Shown here piece by piece: positions 1 to 4,701 of a DNA stretch of 6,494 nucleotides; the first letter of the stretch is position 1; each line of letters opens with the position of its first letter. A model generated the notes under the pieces. The model searched no databases, was not told the DNA's origin, and saw only the letters and a list, made by a program, of their open reading frames with translations. Location of the stretch: contig SKMY01000074.1 in the NCBI GenBank assembly GCA_007120815.1, positions 1-6,494 of the forward strand, given 5' to 3'. Position numbers and translations under genes: made by a program. The stretch is from Syntrophomonadaceae bacterium. GTDB taxonomy: Bacteria; Bacillota_D; Dethiobacteria; DTU022; UBA8154.

Positions 1-298
<298 letters not shown>

Positions 299-325
299 TT
301 ATCGTGGTTTTTTCTACAATTACAC

Positions 326-487
326 TTAAGGTACCAGCAAAAATTCATCTTTTTCTGCTCCACAGACAGGGCAGACCCAATCATCAGGTAAATCTTTGAA
401 GGCCGTGCCTGGGTTAATGTCCCTTTCGGGATCTCCATTCTCCGGCTCATAAGTATAATCACATAATTGACACATATAGCTTTCCAT
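326..487 (-). CDS. Rubredoxin (53 aa), copy next to katG
   Basis: This is a small cytoplasmic one-iron electron carrier. The 53-residue protein has the full Fe(Cys)4 signature: C6-x2-C9 near the N-terminus and C39-P-V-C42 near the C-terminus. It also has the conserved aromatic core (Y11, Y13, F30, W37) and the [12 protein letters not shown] block, and its length is typical of the family. The ATG at 485-487 follows AGGAGG at 496-501. About 32 of its 53 residues match the other rubredoxin at 926-1087, so the two are paralogues but not a fresh duplication. In anaerobes rubredoxins pass electrons to rubrerythrin, superoxide reductase or flavodiiron proteins, which fits a place between another rubredoxin-type gene and katG. 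The gene is short and easily missed: a longer overlapping reading frame at 268-462 in another frame is a shadow. Confidence 0.95.
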   Translation of the reverse strand: MESYMCQLCDYTYEPENGDPERDINPGTAFKDLPDDWVCPVCGAEKDEFLLVP

Positions 488-544
488 TACATTTTCCTCC
501 TCTGTTTATTCCTTAGTTTTGTTGTAATGTCTTATAAGTGAAAC

Positions 545-877
545 TTAGCCCCATTTTCCCTTTTTCATGTGGCCCTCCAGCTCGGCCTTGGATGAAGCCA
601 AGAGAAAAGAAGCTTCTTCCTGGAGCCTTTTAAATAAAACGGCACAACGCGGGTCCAAATCATCAGCAATTCCTTCCTCCGCTATTTCCAATAAACGAGG
701 CAGTATGCCCATCAACTCGATATGTAGGCCATTAGTAAAGCGCGAGCGCTCGACGATATTCCAATCCTCACCGCTTAATTTTGCGTATTTATCCCCGGGA
801 GCTCCACACTTGGGGCATTTATCCGGTGGATTATCCCCTTCCCAAATAAAGTTGCAGATGCCACATTTCCACTGCAT
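545..877 (-). CDS. Rubredoxin-domain protein with helical C-terminal tail (110 aa)
   Basis: Residues 3-28 form a rubredoxin/rubrerythrin-type iron knuckle: W3-K-C5-x2-C8, then EGDNPPDKCPKCGAP with C21 and C24. This compact version, with 12 residues between the two CxxC pairs, is what is found in rubrerythrin rubredoxin domains, not in classical 53-residue rubredoxins. Residues 38-110 look all-helical and rich in Leu, Glu and Lys. They are too short for a complete four-helix ferritin-like domain, and I see no pair of ExxH diiron motifs. I therefore call a rubredoxin-like protein, not a rubrerythrin. The ATG at 875-877 follows a purine-rich AAGGAAGGGG (886-895). It sits 48 bp after one rubredoxin and 57 bp before the next, in the same orientation as katG. 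A role in electron transfer during oxidative stress is inferred from neighbours; the partner is unknown. Confidence 0.85.
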   Translation of the reverse strand: MQWKCGICNFIWEGDNPPDKCPKCGAPGDKYAKLSGEDWNIVERSRFTNGLHIELMGILPRLLEIAEEGIADDLDPRCAVLFKRLQEEASFLLASSKAELEGHMKKGKWG

Positions 878-925
878 GAAAAAATCCCCTTCCTTTGTCC
901 TTTAATGGGTTTATATTCAAAAACT

Positions 926-1087
926 TTAGCTTTCCTTTTCGAACTCGTCTTTACCTACCCCGCAGACCGGGCAAACCCAATCATCCGGAAGATCCGCGAA
1001 AGATGTGCCCGGAGCAATGCTGCTTTCCGGATCCCCTTCAGCCGGATCGTACACATACCCGCAGACATTACATACGTATTTATCCAT
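926..1087 (-). CDS. Rubredoxin (53 aa), first gene of the stress cluster
   Basis: This is a classical one-iron rubredoxin. C6-N-V-C9 and C39-P-V-C42 supply the four iron ligands, with [12 protein letters not shown] and [12 protein letters not shown] as the usual flanking blocks. It has a short acidic end, KDEFEKES. I use the ATG at 1085-1087, not the upstream in-frame ATG at 1180. It gives the exact family length of 53 residues, and AAAGGAG lies at 1098-1104, 10 bases upstream. The 31-residue extension from 1180 has no rubredoxin-like sequence and crosses the ribosome binding site. It is the promoter-proximal gene of the minus-strand series that ends in katG. No convincing promoter or PerR-type operator could be assigned upstream. 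It matches the second rubredoxin at about 60% of positions. Confidence 0.95.
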   Translation of the reverse strand: MDKYVCNVCGYVYDPAEGDPESSIAPGTSFADLPDDWVCPVCGVGKDEFEKES

Positions 1088-1501
1088 ATTGCCCTTACTC
1101 CTTTCCTTTTCTTTCGAAATATAAGTGGGAGCCAGGAGGAGTGCTCCTCGCTTAACCAGGTGGTAGTATGCGTAGGTCATGGGCTAGCCCTTTTTAAAAA
1201 TTTCCGCGGCAGTTACTTGTGCAAGAAAGATAGTATGGGTGCTTTTGTTTTTATTCGCACTTACATATTATCGAATGGGTTACTCAGAAATCTATACGCA
1301 ATATTCTTATTATTATCTAATACTTTCCCCATTTTCCAATACAAAAAGCCCAATGATTTTTAGGCTTTCTGCTGACCAGCGTAGGATACCGACATAAACT
1401 AAATTCCAATAAAATAATGCCAGCAGGCTTAATGCGAAGCAGTGGGGCATATCCTTTCTGTAATTTTGAAATAAATATTTAAATAATTATAACATTTTTA
1501 A
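1088..1501. other. Divergent non-coding region between the rubredoxin/katG cluster and the NTF2-like gene
   Basis: About 410 bases with no supported gene. Reading frames on the plus strand across it show no family resemblance and mirror the rubredoxin gene on the opposite strand. It must carry the promoter of the minus-strand stress cluster, but I could not find a convincing -35/-10 pair. It contains a short palindrome, GAGGAG-TG-CTCCTC, at 1136-1149. There is also a weak hairpin (AAAGCC at 1345-1350 with GGCTTT at 1363-1368). A third imperfect stem runs from 1417 to 1450 (ATGCC with GGCAT). Its right-hand third, next to the plus-strand promoter, is very AT-rich. Confidence 0.6.
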
Positions 1502-1530
1502 TTGACACCCATTATATTTTTTATTATGCT
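1502..1530 (+). promoter_or_regulatory. Sigma-A type promoter for the NTF2-like gene
   Basis: A perfect -35 hexamer TTGACA (1502-1507) is followed by a 17-base AT-rich spacer and a -10 hexamer TATGCT (1525-1530, four of six consensus bases). An A/T-rich stretch lies just upstream. Transcription should begin near 1537, leaving a leader of about 45 bases before the ATG at 1582. This argues against the in-frame ATG at 1546, which would sit almost at the transcript end. Confidence 0.75.
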
Positions 1531-1581
1531 TAGTGTAAAAGTGAGATGATTCACAACTTACAGACAGAAGGAGGTGAGGAA

Positions 1582-2019
1582 ATGTCCGTGGATAAAGCTG
1601 ATATAATGCGTGAGTTTGTTCAATGTTTTGAAACAAAAGATATAGAAAAAGCATTATCATTTTGTACTGATGATATTGTATGGGAGACTCCTCTTGGCAC
1701 TTTTAAAGGCAAAGAAGAAGTCATTCGATATCTAAAATGGAATGAAAAGACAATTAAGGATGGGAAATTTACTGAAAGTGGAATAGGTATTCTGGTGCAG
1801 GGAGATAAGGCATTTTTTGAACACAAATTTACAGGCATAATTCAGGGTGAAAATGTTTCTTTTTTAGCTATATGTACATATGAGTTCAGCGGTGAAAAGA
1901 TTAATAAACTAAGAACTGTATTTGACAGATTATCCATAGCAGAGCAGGCTACAAATAAGTGGTTGCCCAAAAAGTTAGTGTCTAGTATTGTCAGTCAATT
2001 ACAAAAAGGTCTGGATTAG
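1582..2019 (+). CDS. NTF2/SnoaL-like family protein (145 aa)
   Basis: This small single-domain protein has the pattern of the nuclear transport factor 2 (SnoaL-like) fold. An N-terminal helix pair (residues 5-28, MREFVQCFETKD then ALSF) leads into TDDIVWETPLGTFKGKEEV (29-47). Alternating beta strands follow at about 66-120, including KAFFEHKFTG and RTVFDRL. These cone-shaped domains bind small hydrophobic ligands or act as isomerases or dehydratases; nothing here fixes a substrate. Residues 121-145 form an extra, probably helical, Lys-rich tail. The start at 1582 is chosen because AAGGAGGTG (1568-1576) lies five bases upstream, whereas the in-frame ATG at 1546 has no ribosome binding site. 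It is alone on its strand between its own promoter and a strong terminator, so it is probably monocistronic. Confidence 0.85.
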   Translation: MSVDKADIMREFVQCFETKDIEKALSFCTDDIVWETPLGTFKGKEEVIRYLKWNEKTIKDGKFTESGIGILVQGDKAFFEHKFTGIIQGENVSFLAICTYEFSGEKINKLRTVFDRLSIAEQATNKWLPKKLVSSIVSQLQKGLD

Positions 2020-2041
2020 CATATATTTATTAATTATTCTG

Positions 2042-2082
2042 ATACAAAAAAGACCGCCGGGTTAAAGCGGTCTTTTTTGTAT
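2042..2082. terminator. Bidirectional intrinsic terminator
   Basis: A perfect 16-bp inverted repeat: the left arm is ATACAAAAAAGACCGC (2042-2057), the loop has 9 bases (2058-2066), and the right arm is GCGGTCTTTTTTGTAT (2067-2082). Each strand reads a GC-rich stem core followed by a T run. It can therefore stop the plus-strand NTF2-like gene (ending at 2019) and the converging minus-strand DUF2779 gene (ending at 2146). Confidence 0.93.
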
Positions 2083-2145
2083 GGGTTGCAAGAAGGTGGC
2101 TTATTGCAGAATAGGGCTTAATATAAAGGGCTGAGTCTCCCGATA

Positions 2146-4134
2146 TTAAAGAAGTGCCCTATTATTAATCATATCCTTCCAGCCTTCATAAATCATAACC
2201 ATCGCTAATGTATCCAGTTCACAATACTTTAACAATGCTTGTTCTATTTCTGAACGCTCGTAATCGGACATTTCCTCGAATTGCATACGGGCATAAGCCG
2301 TTAACGCTGCTCCGCCATCTCTGAGCTCTTCGCTGTCCCACAGTAATTCTAAATCTCTTTCTGATACATCCTTAAACATCTTTGGCAACAACTTATATGG
2401 ATCAACAACCCGTCCATCATTATCTATCTCTATCCATTTCCAATTCCTGAAGTTAAAACTCGGGATACCGTCATCCGTGCCATAAATGGGCTGAATGTAC
2501 TTTTCCTGAAGGAATTTTGAACTGTTTAGAATCGCCGGTAAAACCTGTTTAATAGAATTGGATCCTTTCATAGCCGGGTCGTAATAGTATCGCTTGACCA
2601 GCTCTAACATATCTATCATTTTACGTGGCCCTTCCCATTGTTCGGCACTGCTTCGGCCTGATTGAGTAATAGTACGGATAAACTGGCAAAGTTCGGTCCT
2701 GTTTTTAATATCAGCAGCATCTTCCATCAGTTGACGATAAATCATGTTTAGATATGTATTCTCATGGGCAGCGTATCGAAAAATGGTTCCCTGATCCTGC
2801 TCTAATTGATTTTTCAGGTTCCTACTGAAATCATAGTTAGGGAAAACCCCTGGTGTGGTATTCAGATACTGTCCGCAATGTTCAATCCGCCCATCCTGAT
2901 GCACTACATGATGGGAAAACTGAAAAGCGATTCCTTCATAAGGTTGTCTTCCTTTGTTGAAGGGAATCGGAACCATAGCCGTTTCAAAATCAATGAAATG
3001 CAGCGGATAAACCCATGTATTCATCTCCTGCTGCAAACCCTCCAGATCAATCCAGAAAGCAGTGTCTTTCCTTTGTGCTTTTTGGACCTGCATCCACTGG
3101 CGTTCGCTAGCTGAAAGACCCTTTCTTCCGTCGCCCCTTGGGGAAATGTCTTCTTCAAAAATCTCCCCTAGTTTAATGCGCCCCTGCTGAATAAATTGGT
3201 CTTTATTACGGAAATTCCAGATGTCAAGCACGGTGGGTTCCATGAAATCATCGTCCGTCCATTGAAGGTTCTCTTTCCAGCACTCATGGAAACCGCTTTT
3301 CAGTCCTGCCTCCCTCTCCTGTTCAGTAGCTTTATACTCACACTTAACACAAGTGACGGAAGGGGTTGTAACAATCTTAATATCTCTCATATAGTGATCA
3401 GCTAAATAATTTACATATTCAGCAAAACTGTCATTACCATACCCTTCACCGTATATTAGATCACAACATCCATCCGCATTTACCTTAACAAGGATAGGGT
3501 TGTCCAGGTCTTCCTTTGACAAACTTTGTGACACAACTATATTTTTTCTTCCCTCTGCAGTTTTGACAATCCTGAATTTCTGATTTAATCCATCGGTATG
3601 ACAATTGGCCTTTTTATCAACCATCATTAAATATGCAGAAACCAGATAATCCGGAAAAGCACCTTTTATAACATGTTTTTGAAAAGCTACGTCAGAAAGA
3701 TACGGCTTCCAGGACGAAGAAATGGATCCGTTTCTAGTCAAAAAATCTTGCTCCCCAGCGCCATCAAAAGATTTTGCCTTGACCTCAACCAACTCAATGA
3801 GATCCTTGTTTTTTACCAGGATATCTGTACGAATAAAAAGATTCTCAAACCGAACGGCCCCTTCATAGATAATCACCTGGTCTTGTTTGAGTAATTCGTT
3901 TGTCTGGTGAAGAGCATCATTATAATCCTTTGTCTCAACTTCACGGCCACCAGGGAAATAGTATTTAGCAAGCTCGCCAACCTGGAATCCCCCATCTGCC
4001 AAGGCGAGCAGAAATGGATCTTCAATCTTTTGATTGGCGTATTCAGGTTTACCGTCGTAATATATTTTGGTTGGACATTCTAAGGCCAATTTAAACCGGG
4101 ATTTAGTCAAATATCTTATCCGCACAAATACCAT
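2146..4134 (-). CDS. DUF2779-type protein: Cas4-like nuclease half plus DEDD-exonuclease-like half (662 aa)
   Basis: Two nuclease-like halves are visible. Residues about 9-290 resemble Cas4/AddB-type PD-(D/E)XK nucleases. LTKSRFKLALEC (C20) is the usual entry motif. R102-T-D104 and E117-V-K119 fit the metal-binding core, F151-Q152 the Q motif, and C262-x2-C265-x19-C285 with C20 could hold a 4Fe-4S cluster. Residues about 375-655 match DUF2779, an RNase H-like DEDD exonuclease relative. HFIDFET carries D382 and E384, YAAHE gives E458, KGSNSIKQVLP is at 523-533, and YCELDT gives D641. A role in nucleic-acid processing, perhaps repair or defence, is inferred. Start: AGAAAGGA abuts the ATG at 4132-4134. 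A GTG three codons later (4123-4125) has nine-base spacing and may be the true start; a TTG at codon 9 also fits the family N-terminus. No cas genes are nearby. Confidence 0.88.
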   Translation of the reverse strand: MVFVRIRYLTKSRFKLALECPTKIYYDGKPEYANQKIEDPFLLALADGGFQVGELAKYYFPGGREVETKDYNDALHQTNELLKQDQVIIYEGAVRFENLFIRTDILVKNKDLIELVEVKAKSFDGAGEQDFLTRNGSISSSWKPYLSDVAFQKHVIKGAFPDYLVSAYLMMVDKKANCHTDGLNQKFRIVKTAEGRKNIVVSQSLSKEDLDNPILVKVNADGCCDLIYGEGYGNDSFAEYVNYLADHYMRDIKIVTTPSVTCVKCEYKATEQEREAGLKSGFHECWKENLQWTDDDFMEPTVLDIWNFRNKDQFIQQGRIKLGEIFEEDISPRGDGRKGLSASERQWMQVQKAQRKDTAFWIDLEGLQQEMNTWVYPLHFIDFETAMVPIPFNKGRQPYEGIAFQFSHHVVHQDGRIEHCGQYLNTTPGVFPNYDFSRNLKNQLEQDQGTIFRYAAHENTYLNMIYRQLMEDAADIKNRTELCQFIRTITQSGRSSAEQWEGPRKMIDMLELVKRYYYDPAMKGSNSIKQVLPAILNSSKFLQEKYIQPIYGTDDGIPSFNFRNWKWIEIDNDGRVVDPYKLLPKMFKDVSERDLELLWDSEELRDGGAALTAYARMQFEEMSDYERSEIEQALLKYCELDTLAMVMIYEGWKDMINNRALL

Positions 4135-4197
4135 TCCTTTCTCAAAGCCCGCATCCTATCAATCATCTATTAAAGTCACCAGACAGGCAAAAAAGAT

Positions 4198-4238
4198 CCG
4201 TCCCCAGTGCCTCCCCCTAAAATGCATTGGGGAAGCAC
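4198..4238. repeat. Hairpin-forming, repeat-like element upstream of the DUF2779 gene
   Basis: Two overlapping inverted repeats share the same bases. CCCCAGTGC (4202-4210) pairs with GCATTGGGG (4224-4232), and GTGCCTCCCC (4207-4216) pairs with GGGGAAGCAC (4229-4238). The two pairings exclude each other. On the minus-strand RNA the second is fully paired if one G-U is allowed; on the plus-strand RNA the first is. The flanking minus-strand text, TGGGGACGGATCTTTTTT, resembles (from memory) dispersed REP-like repeats in Clostridia and Peptococcaceae. Whether it is repeated in this genome cannot be seen from one copy. Confidence 0.4.
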
Positions 4239-4324
4239 CTGTTGCTCATGCTTTCCATCACAACTTTTATACCTTAAGTAAAACGTATACTTGCCCACCT
4301 ATAGACAACTCTTTAAATAACACA

Positions 4325-4504
4325 TCATTTATTCCTCAAATGGAACAATAACCAGGCATACATTATATGGATAATACGTAGTTTATATACCCAACATTTT
4401 TTATATTTTTTCCGACCACCACAAGAGCAAAGATCATTTCGGCCAGTCTTTTTTATGTTTTCGCGTAACATTATCCAAAAGCAACCAATTAGGCTTTTCC
4501 TCAT
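4325..4504 (-). CDS. Tiny SEC-C zinc-motif protein, probably frameshifted
   Basis: A 59-codon frame starts at the ATG at 4502-4504, after a GAGGTG site (about 4511-4516). It holds a recognisable SEC-C motif: TGRNDLCSCGGRKKYKKCW. SEC-C motifs bind zinc as C-x-C-x8-[C/H]-C and usually close proteins such as SecA, with the pattern CPCGSGKKYKKCC. Here the first three Cys are present but the fourth is Trp (codon at 4391-4393). One extra base after 4392 would restore Cys-Gly-Ile and then a stop (4383-4385), a typical SEC-C ending. The residues read beyond that point look like random translation of non-coding DNA. This is either a decayed 40-residue gene, a remnant of a larger SEC-C protein, or a sequencing error. 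The upstream frame has a stop and shows no further domain. Confidence 0.5.
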   Translation of the reverse strand: MRKSLIGCFWIMLRENIKKTGRNDLCSCGGRKKYKKCWVYKLRIIHIMYAWLLFHLRNK

Positions 4505-4513
4505 GCAACCCAC

Positions 4514-4701
4514 CTCGAGGTTACCCCCTACGCAGTTTCGGATGGGAATACCCCTACTACTAGGACATCAGACGCAAGTCTGCACTAATCTTTCAAGAAG
4601 AAGCCGCTGACCACTTTGCCAAACTATGGATTAGGGAAAGATATCATAGCAGAGCTTTTTGCATGCATGTGCCTTGTTAGGTTTCAATAAATAGAAAGCG
4701 C
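4514..4701. other. Intergenic region downstream of the TIR-MurA gene
   Basis: There is no supported gene here and no obvious intrinsic terminator for the fusion gene. It has a 5-bp stem capped by a GNRA-type loop (CAGAC-GCAA-GTCTG, 4569-4582). A weak minus-strand promoter is possible for the SEC-C frame: TTGAAA at 4591-4596, an 18-base spacer, and TCTGAT at 4567-4572. A plus-strand frame from about 4561 to 4680 reads FQEEAADHFAKLWIRERYH without a start codon or known match, and may be a gene relic. Confidence 0.35.

Noticed and set aside
926..1180. An 84-residue version of the first rubredoxin starting at the ATG at 1180
   Set aside because: The extra 31 residues have no rubredoxin similarity and run through the ribosome binding site of the ATG at 1087, which gives the normal 53-residue protein.
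1307..1321. Possible PerR box upstream of the rubredoxin/katG cluster
   Set aside because: About 10 of 14 defined bases match the consensus, but in a run of TTA repeats this is expected by chance and the dyad symmetry is poor; it is also over 200 bases from the first gene.
895..1363. Plus-strand frames of 86 and 152 residues over the first rubredoxin and the divergent region
   Set aside because: They lie opposite a certain rubredoxin gene, lack a ribosome binding site and show no family features.
1345..1368. Hairpin AAAGCC/GGCTTT as a terminator
   Set aside because: It has only six pairs, half of them A-T, a 12-base loop, and no gene that clearly needs ending there.
2146..4134. The DUF2779 protein as a CRISPR Cas4
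   Set aside because: No repeats, cas1, cas2 or other cas genes are in the window, and the protein carries a second, DEDD-like half absent from Cas4.
4569..4582. CAGAC-GCAA-GTCTG stem with GNRA loop as part of a group II intron or structured RNA
   Set aside because: No domain V, reverse transcriptase or further stems accompany it; a lone 5-bp hairpin is weak evidence.
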